From JAFGDI01 sp963667715 (lineage in GTDB: Bacteria; Planctomycetota; Phycisphaerae; Sedimentisphaerales; SM23-30), in assembly GCA_963667715.1 (NCBI GenBank), contig OY763926.1, forward strand, positions 868,001 to 932,000: a stretch of DNA of 64,000 nucleotides, read 5' to 3'. Below are positions 46,269 to 55,073 of this stretch, in pieces; position 1 is the stretch's first letter; each line of letters starts with the position of its first letter. Made by a program: the position numbers and the translations under genes. The notes beneath the pieces are model-generated. The model had not been told where the DNA came from and made no database searches. It was given only the letters and a program-made list of their open reading frames with translations.

Positions 46269-47192
46269 GTGCGAAAGTTTACTGATATAAGGTTTTTGCT
46301 AAAACAAATGCTGAAAACGATAATAACATTTATTCTCTGTATAGTATTGCTGACTTTTGTTGGGCCGGTGTGTGCCCAGTCTGCAAGCAGTGGCGAGACA
46401 AGTATTGTTTCTCCAGATCAGGCAGTCAACAGCAGTACAACAGTTAATACTATCGATCCGGTCGAGATATATCAAAATGCGGTCAAGCCAGAGCGGCTGA
46501 CAACATCGCTAGAGATACTGGTACTGATGACGGTCTTGGCACTTGTGCCGTCGATACTGGTGATGATGACCAGTTTTACCCGCATAGTTATTGTGCTAGG
46601 TTTATTGCGTCAGGCGATGGGTACACAGCAGCTGCCGCCAAGTCAGGTTATAACAGCGTTGGCATTGTTTATGACGTTTTTCATTATGGGGCCGACATGG
46701 AAGAATATCAATGCAGATGCATTGCAGCCATATGTTAATCCGGGAGAGGGGCAGGTAGCGATAAGTCAGGAAGAGATGTGGTCGCGTACAATAGCACATA
46801 TGCGAAACTTTATGATCAGGCAGGTTGAATCGACAGGTAATACAGACGATGTTTATCTGTTTGTTTCATTTGATGAGACATCTCCAGAGCTTGGCGAGAA
46901 ACTGCGTGACGGCACATTGCAATGGAAAGATGTATCTACGGCAGCTTTGATCCCGGCATTTATGACAAGTGAGCTAAAGCAGGCATTTTTAATGGGCTTT
47001 TATATATATCTGCCGTTTTTGGTAATAGATATGGTAATAGCCTCGGTGCTAATGTCGATGGGTATGATGATGCTGCCTCCGGTAATGATATCGCTGCCGT
47101 TCAAGCTGCTATTGTTTGTGATGGTTGACGGCTGGCACTTGATAGTAGGTAATCTTATCCACAGTTTTACCAGTAACCCGCCGGTTATATGA
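46269..47192 (+). CDS. fliP: Flagellar type III export gate protein FliP
   Basis: FliP is the main subunit of the export gate. The 307-residue protein starts at GTG 46269, has a signal peptide (about 15-35, TIITFILCIVLLTFVGPVCA) and four membrane helices with the typical stretches LVPSILVMMTSFTRIVIVLG, QTALALFMTFFIMGPTW-like (here VITALALFMTFFIMGPTWK) and LLPPVMISLPFKLLLFVMVDGW (in part). It is 3 bp after fliO. Confidence 0.95.
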   Translation: MRKFTDIRFLLKQMLKTIITFILCIVLLTFVGPVCAQSASSGETSIVSPDQAVNSSTTVNTIDPVEIYQNAVKPERLTTSLEILVLMTVLALVPSILVMMTSFTRIVIVLGLLRQAMGTQQLPPSQVITALALFMTFFIMGPTWKNINADALQPYVNPGEGQVAISQEEMWSRTIAHMRNFMIRQVESTGNTDDVYLFVSFDETSPELGEKLRDGTLQWKDVSTAALIPAFMTSELKQAFLMGFYIYLPFLVIDMVIASVLMSMGMMMLPPVMISLPFKLLLFVMVDGWHLIVGNLIHSFTSNPPVI

Positions 47193-47238
47193 CGGCTGGA
47201 GCATAACTAAAGGTTAATGAAATAAGGAAGTTGTAACT

Positions 47239-47502
47239 ATGGACGAAGGTACAATTTTAGATCTGGGCAAAAGGGTATTGGTTCTCACTCTTACAATATC
47301 ATTTCCGATGCTTATTGTTGGACTGGTAGTTGGTGTTTTGATCTCAATAGTTCAGGCGGTCACGCAGATCCAGGAAATGACACTAACGTTTATACCGAAG
47401 GTATTTGCTATGGCAGCAGCGTTGATATTTTTTATGCCGTGGATACTGGCCCAGTTAATAAGCTTTACTCGTGAGATGTTTGGCCCTATGCCTATGCCTT
47501 AG
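47239..47502 (+). CDS. fliQ: Flagellar type III export protein FliQ
   Basis: FliQ is a small gate subunit with two membrane helices. The 87-residue protein reads LGKRVLVLTLTISFPMLIVG, then VVGVLISIVQAVTQIQEMTLTF, and ends in FMPWILAQLISFTREMF, all typical (quoted in parts). It is the last flagellar gene here; fliR, which usually follows, is absent and a convergent kinase lies 12 bp away. Confidence 0.93.
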   Translation: MDEGTILDLGKRVLVLTLTISFPMLIVGLVVGVLISIVQAVTQIQEMTLTFIPKVFAMAAALIFFMPWILAQLISFTREMFGPMPMP

Positions 47503-47514
47503 GGTAACCTTGAA

Positions 47515-49536
47515 TTATGCATGGCAGGCCATCTCGCAGGCAGGTACAGCTGCGAGAGGTAGTTTAATAATGAAAGTTGTACCTTTTCCCGGCTCGCTTT
47601 TAAGGATGATCTCACCATTATGTTCTTTAATGATATTTTTGCAGATGTCGAGTCCCAGGCCGGTTCCTTCACCTTGTGGTTTTGTGGTATATAGCGGTTC
47701 GAAAACTTTCCCCTGGATTTCCACAGGTATTCCACAACCGCTATCGGATACTTTAACAACAGCAAAATCATCTTCCTGATATGTGCTTATGGTAAGTGTG
47801 CCCTGATCGCCCATGGCATACAGTGCGTTATTTATTAGATTTGTCCATACCTGATTGAGTTTTCCAGGCAGGCACATGATCTGAAGTTCAGTGTCATAGT
47901 CTAAGTTGAGCTTGAGCTCAGGCTTATGTTTTAGCTTGTTTTGATATAGAGTAAGTACAGAGTCTATGTTGCTGGCAAGATTAGCAGTGGTTTTTTCGTC
48001 GTTATTTTTTTGGTATATGTAATTTCTGAGAGCTTCAATTATTTTAGATGTTTTTCCTACTGCGGTATCAATGATTTCTATACTTTTATTTATATCGGAG
48101 TAATATCTTAGCGTTTGCAGGATTTCCATGCAGTCTTCAGAGGTGATGATATCTAAATGATCTTTATAATTTTCAGCGAGTCCGGTTTCAATGATTAAGG
48201 AAGCAACTTCTCTGCTTTCAGGTATATTATAGGTGTCGAGTTCTTTTATAATATTATTTCGTTGTATACGTTTATCTCTGCTGCTAACATGCGTATTACT
48301 GCATGTACAAGCATTTATCAAATTAGAGTCGAAGAAATCCTGATATTGTGATACCAGTCTGGTAATTTTTCTAATACTATTTATGATATAATTATAACTG
48401 TTACTGATGACAGTAGCAGATGATTGGATAGCTGCCAGCGGTGTATTTATTTCGTGTGCAATACCGGAGATAAGAGAGCCGAGCATGACCATTTTTTCAG
48501 ATTTTATCAGTTTTTCCTGAGAGTTTGCCAGGTTGATAGCCATAGAGTTCAGGGAGTCTGCGAGAGAGTCTTTTTCGCTTTTTTTCTCGGTGGTAATGGA
48601 GAGGTTACCTTTTGATACTTCATCTGCAAAGTTAGCAATATTATTCAGTTCATGTATCATTGTATTTAATGAGTCAACAAGTTTATCGTCCTGAGATCTT
48701 TGTGCAATGTTGACATCCAGGTTGCCGAGAGAGATTTCATGGGCTACCTGATCGATACCTTCAAGAACTTTTCTAAGTGACTCGGTAGTGTTTTGCAGTT
48801 CGCCGAGTTCGTCTTTTCTATCAGTACTGAATGAAAAGTTCATATTGCCGTTAGCGAGCTTTTTCAGTGCGTTAACTGTATTTTTCAGCGGTCTGGTGAT
48901 AGATATAGAAATAAGGAAGGCGATTATAGAAGAAAAAAGTATGGATATGAAAAATACTATTACGAGATTTCGTAGTTGTATTTCCTTGTAGGTGACGGAC
49001 TTATTATAAAATTCGGAACCTTTTTGTGTTGCAAAGTCGACAACATAATCAATTTTTTCTTCCAGTAATACAATGTAATTTACAGCTTGGCCTCTAGCAA
49101 GAAAAGCAACTTCATCGTATCTGCCTTCGGCGGCCAGTACGAATTCTCTGTCTCGTAGTTTTCTCCATTGAATAAAGCTTTTTTTGGTGTCTTCAATTGA
49201 TTTCATATCGCCAAGGAATCGATCTTCCAATACAGCGAAAGCATTTAAAGCCTTCTCTTCGGATTCGTCGACTACTTTTCTTATTTTGTTAAGATCTGCC
49301 TGGTTATCAATTATAGCGATTTCTTTCATATTGCTATGTATGATTTGTATTTGCAGCTGGATATCTTTTACCGCTTTGCTAACGGCCAAAGGGTGGTTAT
49401 ATAGCTTTTTGGTGACGGCAGCCATGTCATTACTGCTTTTTATGGAAATAAAGCAAGTAACGAGCATACTGCACACGAATAACCCGAATGCTATAAGCAG
49501 CTTATTGGCTATTTTGGTGTTTTTTAGTGATAGCAT
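47515..49536 (-). CDS. Membrane sensor histidine kinase with 4HB-HAMP and inserted DHp segment
   Basis: A sensor kinase of about 673 residues (680 if it starts at 49557). An N-terminal membrane helix and a second one near residue 190-210 bracket a periplasmic four-helix-bundle-like domain. HAMP follows (ISITRPLKNTVNALKKLANG), with two more HAMP-like helices (EISLGNLDVNI, DEVSKGNLSI). The phospho-acceptor His is at about 361 (GIAHEINTPLAAI). An insert of roughly 100 residues (NACTCSNTHVSSRDK to TSEDCMEILQ) separates it from the X region. The ATP domain has N box, DSGCGIP and GEGTGLGLDI. No response regulator is adjacent. It converges with fliQ. Confidence 0.83.
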   Translation of the reverse strand: MLSLKNTKIANKLLIAFGLFVCSMLVTCFISIKSSNDMAAVTKKLYNHPLAVSKAVKDIQLQIQIIHSNMKEIAIIDNQADLNKIRKVVDESEEKALNAFAVLEDRFLGDMKSIEDTKKSFIQWRKLRDREFVLAAEGRYDEVAFLARGQAVNYIVLLEEKIDYVVDFATQKGSEFYNKSVTYKEIQLRNLVIVFFISILFSSIIAFLISISITRPLKNTVNALKKLANGNMNFSFSTDRKDELGELQNTTESLRKVLEGIDQVAHEISLGNLDVNIAQRSQDDKLVDSLNTMIHELNNIANFADEVSKGNLSITTEKKSEKDSLADSLNSMAINLANSQEKLIKSEKMVMLGSLISGIAHEINTPLAAIQSSATVISNSYNYIINSIRKITRLVSQYQDFFDSNLINACTCSNTHVSSRDKRIQRNNIIKELDTYNIPESREVASLIIETGLAENYKDHLDIITSEDCMEILQTLRYYSDINKSIEIIDTAVGKTSKIIEALRNYIYQKNNDEKTTANLASNIDSVLTLYQNKLKHKPELKLNLDYDTELQIMCLPGKLNQVWTNLINNALYAMGDQGTLTISTYQEDDFAVVKVSDSGCGIPVEIQGKVFEPLYTTKPQGEGTGLGLDICKNIIKEHNGEIILKSEPGKGTTFIIKLPLAAVPACEMACHA
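47532..47557 (+). other. Inverted repeat at fliQ/kinase convergence
   Basis: TCTCGCAG (47532-47539) and CTGCGAGA (47550-47557) form an 8-bp stem with a 10-base loop. It lies inside the last codons of the kinase gene, 30 bp past fliQ. It may act as a terminator for the long flagellar transcript, though no T-run follows. Confidence 0.4.
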
Positions 49537-49786
49537 ATTATTGCCCGATAAATACATACCATATTACCATTATTTGACTCAGTTTTTATATCGGCATATG
49601 TTTTGGAAGTTGTTGTAAAAAAACAATGTTTTTTTGGTGTTTATACGAAGAAATAAAAGACCTATAAGAAAAGGCTTTTCGTGTATATTCAGGCGATTTA
49701 TTGAATATATGCAGGTAGAGTAAAAATGGCAGCAGATATTGCAAGAATAAGGATGAGATTATAGGACTATTAGGAGTTTGTAAAAA

Positions 49787-49813
49787 AAAGACAGGTCAAA
49801 AAGACCTGTCTTT
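49787..49813 (-). terminator. Terminator of leuB
   Basis: A perfect 11-bp stem (49787-49797 with 49803-49813) has an AAAAA loop. Read on the minus strand it is followed by TTTTT (the A-run at 49782-49786), giving a strong intrinsic terminator 24 bp past the leuB stop. Confidence 0.88.
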
Positions 49814-49837
49814 GAAATTGCGTGTGAGTGAGGTGGA

Positions 49838-50920
49838 TTATAGCAGAGATGCTACCAGGTCACCTACTTCGCTTGTGCTATAGCCCATACGGCCAGCAGC
49901 GAGAGATTCGAGCTTGCTAGAAGTTACAACCTTAACAGCGTCTTCGATGCAGTCGGCAGCTTTATCTTCGCCGAGGTCTCTAAGAAGCATAGCTGCAGCG
50001 TTAATAGCAGCCAGCGGGTTGATGATGTTCTGGCCGGTGTATTTTGGAGCAGAACCACCGATCGGCTCAAACATACTTACACCTTCAGGATTGATGTTAC
50101 CACCAGCAGCGATACCCATACCACCCTGAGTAATAGCACCCAGGTCAGTGATGATATCACCGAACATATTGCCGGTAACCAGTACGTCGAACCATTCAGG
50201 GCTTTTAACCATCCACATACAAGCGGCGTCAACGTGATAGTAATCACGTTTGATATCAGAATATTCAGCATCGCCCATTTCGTGGAAAGCTCTTTCCCAC
50301 AGGTCATAAACGTAGGTTAGTACGTTAGTTTTACCTACCAGGCCTAGAGTGTTCTGGTCAGCGAGGCCGCGAGCCTTTTTACCATACTTCTGAGCGTATT
50401 CGAAGGCATATTTCAGAGCACGATCAACCTGGAAACGGTTGTAAACAGCAGTCTGAACAGCAACTTCGTTTGGTGTGCCTTTGAGAGTAAAACCGCCAGC
50501 ACCGGTGTACTGATCACCAGTATTTTCACGAATAACTACATAGTCGATATGCTCAGGGCCTTTATCCTTAAGAGGACATTCAACACCTGGGAATAGCTTG
50601 ATCGGACGCAGGTTGATATACTGATCCAGTTCAAAACGAGCCTTTAGGAGGATACCTTTTTCGAGGATACCAGGCTTAACATCCGGATGACCAATAGCAC
50701 CGAGCAGGATGTTGTCGAACTTACGCAGTTCTTCAATAGCTGAATCCGGGAGAGTTTCGCCGGTTTTCATGTAGCGTTCGCCACCAAAGTCAAAATTGGT
50801 AAGTTCACACTTGAACCCGAACTTTGTCGCGGCAGCATTCATAACTTTAACAGCTTCTGCTGTTACTTCAGGACCGGTACCATCACCGGGAATTACAGCT
50901 AAATTATAGCTTTTAGTCAT
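49838..50920 (-). CDS. leuB: 3-isopropylmalate dehydrogenase
   Basis: Oxidises 3-isopropylmalate in leucine biosynthesis. The 360-residue protein has the family start VIPGDGTGPEV, a substrate loop (LLKARFELDQYINLRPIKL), ENTGDQYTG, catalytic Lys/Asp region (KTNVLTYV, VDAACMWMV), the metal-binding signature NMFGDIITDLGA and the NAD loop EPIGGSAPKYTGQNIINPLA (part). GGAGGT lies 8 bases ahead of the ATG. Related enzymes oxidise isocitrate, homoisocitrate or tartrate; the R-x4-R spacing supports IPMDH but is not proof. The gene stands alone. Confidence 0.82.
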   Translation of the reverse strand: MTKSYNLAVIPGDGTGPEVTAEAVKVMNAAATKFGFKCELTNFDFGGERYMKTGETLPDSAIEELRKFDNILLGAIGHPDVKPGILEKGILLKARFELDQYINLRPIKLFPGVECPLKDKGPEHIDYVVIRENTGDQYTGAGGFTLKGTPNEVAVQTAVYNRFQVDRALKYAFEYAQKYGKKARGLADQNTLGLVGKTNVLTYVYDLWERAFHEMGDAEYSDIKRDYYHVDAACMWMVKSPEWFDVLVTGNMFGDIITDLGAITQGGMGIAAGGNINPEGVSMFEPIGGSAPKYTGQNIINPLAAINAAAMLLRDLGEDKAADCIEDAVKVVTSSKLESLAAGRMGYSTSEVGDLVASLL

Positions 50921-51315
50921 CTTGGTTTTACCTCCAGTATAAAACTGTTATGCATTATATTGAGTGTTGTTTCTGGTGCTCTTATGTGCAGTATATGGTC
51001 GGACAAAGAGCCCAATGACCGGTCAGTATAGCATTTTTTGGCGCTATTTTCATTTAAATATTTCTTTGTCAGCGGGTGGTGAGCGACGTGTGGTTTGTAA
51101 GTTGTGGATTTGCAATTGTTTATGTGTGTTGTGTTGCGGCTAAATTTTTGTAATGGCATTTGGTGGTGTGTCGTTGTTGGAAGTTGATAAGATGGGCAAT
51201 GTCATAGATTTAGCTTTATTTTAGCTTGTTGTTATTATATACTCAAAAGTAAGAAAAAGCGTAAATCATGAGTTTAAGATGATAGAAATCCCGCAATATT
51301 GAAAGGTCAGGCTAA
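50921..51315. other. Gene-free spacer between leuB and sppA
   Basis: This 395-bp divergent spacer should hold promoters for both genes. A 10-bp palindrome TGACCGGTCA is at 51016-51025, and a weak -10-like TATACT with TTTATT 17 bp upstream lies near 51215-51243. No leader peptide, T-box or open frame was recognised. Confidence 0.45.
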
Positions 51316-53163
51316 ATGGCTTTATTAAGAGAAAAACGGATATTTATAGTACTATTAATGATATGTATGTTTGGTTGTGTGTCAGTTTGGGCTGAGAGTG
51401 CAGGTTCGAAAGGATCAGATTCAGAGCCGGAGGTAGTTGATACATATAATATTGCTGTGGTAGATATAGCTGGTTATGGTCTGCTGAGGCCTGATGTTGA
51501 AGTTGTGTCGTTGTTTGGCCAGGAGAGCAGTTTTAATATTCTGACAGTTGCAGGTCGGCTAAGGCAGGCATCAGAAGATGAAGGTGTTGACGCGATCTTA
51601 CTGACGCTGAATGGTCCGATGTTGAGTCTGGAGAATATTCAGTATTTTCGTAAGGTTATCTCAGAGGTTCAGGCGGCCGGGAAAAAAGTATATGTATATG
51701 CAGAGAGCTATAGTCAGAGTGAGTATCTGATGGTCTGCGGCTGTGACAAGGTTATAATGAGTTATAGCGGTGGTGTAGAGCTTATTGGTTTGATGGGAGA
51801 GGCTCTGTATTTCAAAGGAGTTATGGATAAGGTTGGTTTGAGTGCTGATATGATCAGTATTGGCAGATATAAATCGGCAGGGGAGCAGCTAACCCGCAGT
51901 GGCCCAAGTCAGGCGGAAATGGATCAGACTGATGCTTTGCTGGACGATATATATGCGGTAATAGTAAAATCAATAGCAGATTCTCGGGATATGTCAGAGA
52001 AGGCTGTTTGTGAGCTGATAGATAATGGCCCTTATTCTTCCAGAGAGGCGATATCAAATGAGCTGGTTGACGGCGTAATGTATCGCGACGAGCTGATAGA
52101 CTCTATTGGTAAAGAAAACGGTCAGGTAATGTTATTGATGAATTATGGCTATGTTAGTCATGGTGCTGACTATAGCGGCCAGAGTTTATTTTCGATAATG
52201 CAGGAGCTATTTACGCCGGCAGTGAAGGAAGCAGAGCCGGTAAATGATCTTATCGCAGTTGTAACTATTGACGGTTCGATCGTATCGGGTGGTGGTGCTA
52301 CTTATAACAGTTCAGCTGCTGGCTCAGAAACGATCAGGAATGTGTTGAAGGACTGTAGAAATAGTGAAAGTATAAAAGGTGTTGTAGTTAGGATCGATTC
52401 GCCGGGCGGTAGTGCTCTGGCAAGTGATGTAATCTATCATGCGATTCGCAGGACAGCTGAGGTTAAGCCGCTGGCGGTTAGTATGGGCTCAGTAGCGGCG
52501 TCGGGTGGTTATTATACAGCCTGTGGTAGTGAGATGATCTTTGCAGATGATATTACGATAACAGGTTCTATTGGTGTTGTAGGTGGAAAAGTATATTACG
52601 GTGAGCTGTTAGATAAACTTGGCGTTGGCTATCATAGTTATTCACGTGGTCGCAATGCAGGGATGCAGAGTAGTACAGTTGGTTTTAGTCCGCTGGAAAA
52701 GCAGAAGATAACTAATAGTATGCTGGAGACATATAGTCTGTTCAAAGAACGTATTATGGCAACTCGTGCCGCCAAGATCCAGGGCGATCTAGAAAATTAT
52801 GCACAGGGTCGTGTTTATTCTGGTACACGGGCCAAAGAGCTGGGGCTGATCGATGAGCTCGGTGATATCGAGGATGCGATAAGCTATGTTGCTCAGAAGT
52901 GCAATTTGGGACAGGAGCGTGCTTTGGTGTGGCTGCCACGTCCGCAGACATTTATGGAGATGTTCGAATCGCTGGTAGCGTCTGCCCCGACAGAAAATAA
53001 TGACAATAATGCAAGTGTGATCAATAATAAGATATCAGATTATCTGAAAGCTGGCTTAGGTGATTATGGTAAATGTACCGCCCGTATTTTTGACATGCTT
53101 TCAGTTATGAAAGAAGAGCAGGTATTGACGGCGATGCCTTACCAGCTGATGTTAAAATATTAA
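51316..53163 (+). CDS. sppA: Signal peptide peptidase SppA, double-domain type
   Basis: SppA degrades cleaved signal peptides at the membrane. The 615-residue protein has an N-terminal hydrophobic segment (about 8-26) and two tandem S49 domains, the long 67-kDa E. coli architecture. The catalytic lysine is K186 in SIGRYKSAGEQ of the first domain, and the nucleophile is S396 in GSVAASGGYYTACG of the second, matching the Lys-Ser dyad. AAAGGTCAGGC precedes the ATG. It is followed 46 bp later by a Minf_1886 family gene. Confidence 0.93.
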   Translation: MALLREKRIFIVLLMICMFGCVSVWAESAGSKGSDSEPEVVDTYNIAVVDIAGYGLLRPDVEVVSLFGQESSFNILTVAGRLRQASEDEGVDAILLTLNGPMLSLENIQYFRKVISEVQAAGKKVYVYAESYSQSEYLMVCGCDKVIMSYSGGVELIGLMGEALYFKGVMDKVGLSADMISIGRYKSAGEQLTRSGPSQAEMDQTDALLDDIYAVIVKSIADSRDMSEKAVCELIDNGPYSSREAISNELVDGVMYRDELIDSIGKENGQVMLLMNYGYVSHGADYSGQSLFSIMQELFTPAVKEAEPVNDLIAVVTIDGSIVSGGGATYNSSAAGSETIRNVLKDCRNSESIKGVVVRIDSPGGSALASDVIYHAIRRTAEVKPLAVSMGSVAASGGYYTACGSEMIFADDITITGSIGVVGGKVYYGELLDKLGVGYHSYSRGRNAGMQSSTVGFSPLEKQKITNSMLETYSLFKERIMATRAAKIQGDLENYAQGRVYSGTRAKELGLIDELGDIEDAISYVAQKCNLGQERALVWLPRPQTFMEMFESLVASAPTENNDNNASVINNKISDYLKAGLGDYGKCTARIFDMLSVMKEEQVLTAMPYQLMLKY

Positions 53164-53209
53164 CAGTGAAATAAAAGGGCACTAGATTCATTAAGGTTTA
53201 ATAATATAT

Positions 53210-53581
53210 ATGATAGAGAAGAGTTTAAGTACGATATTAAAAGAAGATGGTCGGTATAGTCTGCCGGCAGTGAATTTTCTGCGTGAGGGTTTGGATTATA
53301 CAATAAAGAAGTATTATCCAGATGCTGAGAGTCTGACGCCGACCCATGTTTCGGGGTATCAGCTTTGTATTGGTATTCGTGAAGTTGCTTTGGCACGCTG
53401 GGGTTATATGGCGAAGTATGTGCTTGGCTATTGGAATATAACAACAACTCGCGATTTTGGTGAGATAGTTTATCTGCTTATAGAACATGAGTTCATGAGG
53501 CGCAATGACGATGATTCGATAGATGATTTTGACGATATCTATGATTTTGACGTGGCCTTTACTGAAGATACTTTTAAGTAG
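53210..53581 (+). CDS. Minf_1886 family protein (Verrucomicrobia/Planctomycetes-restricted)
   Basis: A 123-residue protein of unknown function. It matches, from memory of the family, the pattern AxNFLREGLDYTIKKYYPDAE, then HVSGYQLCIGIREVALARWG and TTTRDFGEIVYLLIEHEFM, with a very acidic tail (DDDSIDDFDDIYDFD). The family is known mainly from Planctomycetes and Verrucomicrobia. It follows sppA and ends at a shared terminator, so it is probably cotranscribed with sppA. Confidence 0.78.
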   Translation: MIEKSLSTILKEDGRYSLPAVNFLREGLDYTIKKYYPDAESLTPTHVSGYQLCIGIREVALARWGYMAKYVLGYWNITTTRDFGEIVYLLIEHEFMRRNDDDSIDDFDDIYDFDVAFTEDTFK

Positions 53582-53607
53582 TTCAAACAGGCCACAGGTA
53601 GTATAAT

Positions 53608-53648
53608 AAAAAAAGAACTGTCATCATGAGATCGACAGTTCTTTTTTT
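53608..53648. terminator. Bidirectional terminator between Minf_1886 gene and pfk
   Basis: A 15-bp stem (53608-53622 with 53634-53648) has an A-run on one side and a T-run on the other. It serves converging genes on both strands. Confidence 0.88.
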
Positions 53649-53663
53649 TTGTATTATTTTTTA

Positions 53664-54977
53664 TTACTGCATAGTGTAAGGTTGGCCGGTGGTGAGTATG
53701 ACATCTCTCCATAGCGGGCCGTCGAGGTCAACAACATTTCTCTTTTCAACACTGAGCTTGATCGGCACATGTACCAGGCGGTTATGGATACTGCTAATGA
53801 GCAGGCCGGTTTTGCCAGCCATGGCAGCGTGGGCGGCGTTTGCACCTAACTGGGCACAGTATATTGAGTCGCTTGGTGTTGTGGCAGTACTTCTGATAAT
53901 ATAGCTTGGGTCGATATATTTCATTGAATGGTCAATGTTTTTGCTCTTGAGATGAGCTACGATCTTTTCTTTTAGGTATATGCCGATGTCGCCGAGCTTT
54001 TTATTGCCGGAAGCGTCAGTGCCTTCAGCTTCGATAAGGTCCTGGCCAGCACCTTCTGCGACAACGATAACAGCGTGTCCGCGAGCTTTGAGTCTGGCTT
54101 CCAGGGCGACGAATAGTCCGGTATCACCTTCGAGTTTGAATGGCATTTCCGGGATAAGTACGAAGTTAACATCGGCCATGGCTAAGGCTGTCGCAGCAGC
54201 GATAAAGCCGGACTCGCGTCCCATGAGTTTGACGAGCCCTATGCCGTTGGGGGCATCTTCCGCTTCGGTGTGGGCGCTGGAGACAGCATCAACGGCCCGG
54301 GCGACAGCGGTTGCAAAGCCGAATGTTCTTTCTACATAGCTCAGGTCATTGTCGATGGTTTTTGGGATACCGATAACAGAGCATCTACTGCCGCGTTTTT
54401 TGAGTTCTTCGGCAATAGCGAGAGAGCCTTTTTGGGTGCCATCACCGCCAATGGTGAATAGCATATTGACACCGAGCGATTCCAAAGTGTCGGCCATTTC
54501 AGCAGTTTGACTGCCATTACCACGTGAGCTGCCAAGTATTGTGCCGCCGGAATGGTGTACGTCTTTTACAATTTCCGGAGTGAGTTTGATCGGGGCCAGT
54601 TCATATTCTTTGAGCAGGCCACGGTATCCGAAGCGAATACCAAGGATATCTCTAACTCCGTAATTGTGCCAGAGCGACATGAAAACAGCACGTATGACAT
54701 TATTCAGGCCAGGGCACAGTCCGCCGCAGGTTACGATAGCCGCTTTAACTTCTTCCGGTTTGAAAAATATCTTTGCTCTCGGGCCGGCAAGTTCGATATC
54801 GGCAAAGCCGTCACTGTCTGGAGTGCTGCGGTCAGCACCAACCTCATGATGGTAGTATATTTTGTCATTGTCACTGACAAAGTCTGCGATCATGTCATTT
54901 TTGGTGAGGGATAGTTTCAGGGGTGAATCCAGCTGAGCTGGTCCCAGTGTATCGATAGTGAAGTTCAATTTTGGCAT
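53664..54977 (-). CDS. pfkA: 6-phosphofructokinase, long PPi-like clade, predicted ATP-dependent
   Basis: Phosphorylates fructose 6-phosphate in glycolysis. The 437-residue protein has an N-terminal extension, VTCGGLCPGLNNVIRAV, GGTILGSSRG, GGDG (177-180) with TQKGS, and PKTIDND (205-211). In PFKs the residue after GGD distinguishes donors: Gly favours ATP and Asp favours PPi. The Lys of PKTIDND is typical of PPi enzymes but also occurs in trypanosome-type ATP-PFKs that share this GGDG/PKTIDND pair. Length and motifs match that mixed clade. ATP use is an inference. It lies downstream of dapL on the same strand. Confidence 0.85.
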   Translation of the reverse strand: MPKLNFTIDTLGPAQLDSPLKLSLTKNDMIADFVSDNDKIYYHHEVGADRSTPDSDGFADIELAGPRAKIFFKPEEVKAAIVTCGGLCPGLNNVIRAVFMSLWHNYGVRDILGIRFGYRGLLKEYELAPIKLTPEIVKDVHHSGGTILGSSRGNGSQTAEMADTLESLGVNMLFTIGGDGTQKGSLAIAEELKKRGSRCSVIGIPKTIDNDLSYVERTFGFATAVARAVDAVSSAHTEAEDAPNGIGLVKLMGRESGFIAAATALAMADVNFVLIPEMPFKLEGDTGLFVALEARLKARGHAVIVVAEGAGQDLIEAEGTDASGNKKLGDIGIYLKEKIVAHLKSKNIDHSMKYIDPSYIIRSTATTPSDSIYCAQLGANAAHAAMAGKTGLLISSIHNRLVHVPIKLSVEKRNVVDLDGPLWRDVILTTGQPYTMQ

Positions 54978-54994
54978 ATCATCGGCTCTTTCTG

Positions 54995-55057
54995 TAAAAA
55001 AAGGAAGATAGATCTGATCTGGCAGATCATGTGTGCCTGTTCAGTTCCATCTTCCTT
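54995..55057 (-). terminator. Terminator of dapL
   Basis: Bases 55001-55009 pair with 55049-55057 in a 9-bp stem containing an inner hairpin; on the minus strand a T-run (complement of the A-run at 54996-55000) follows. It separates dapL from pfk. Confidence 0.72.
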
Positions 55058-55073
55058 GTTATTGTTTTTGAAA

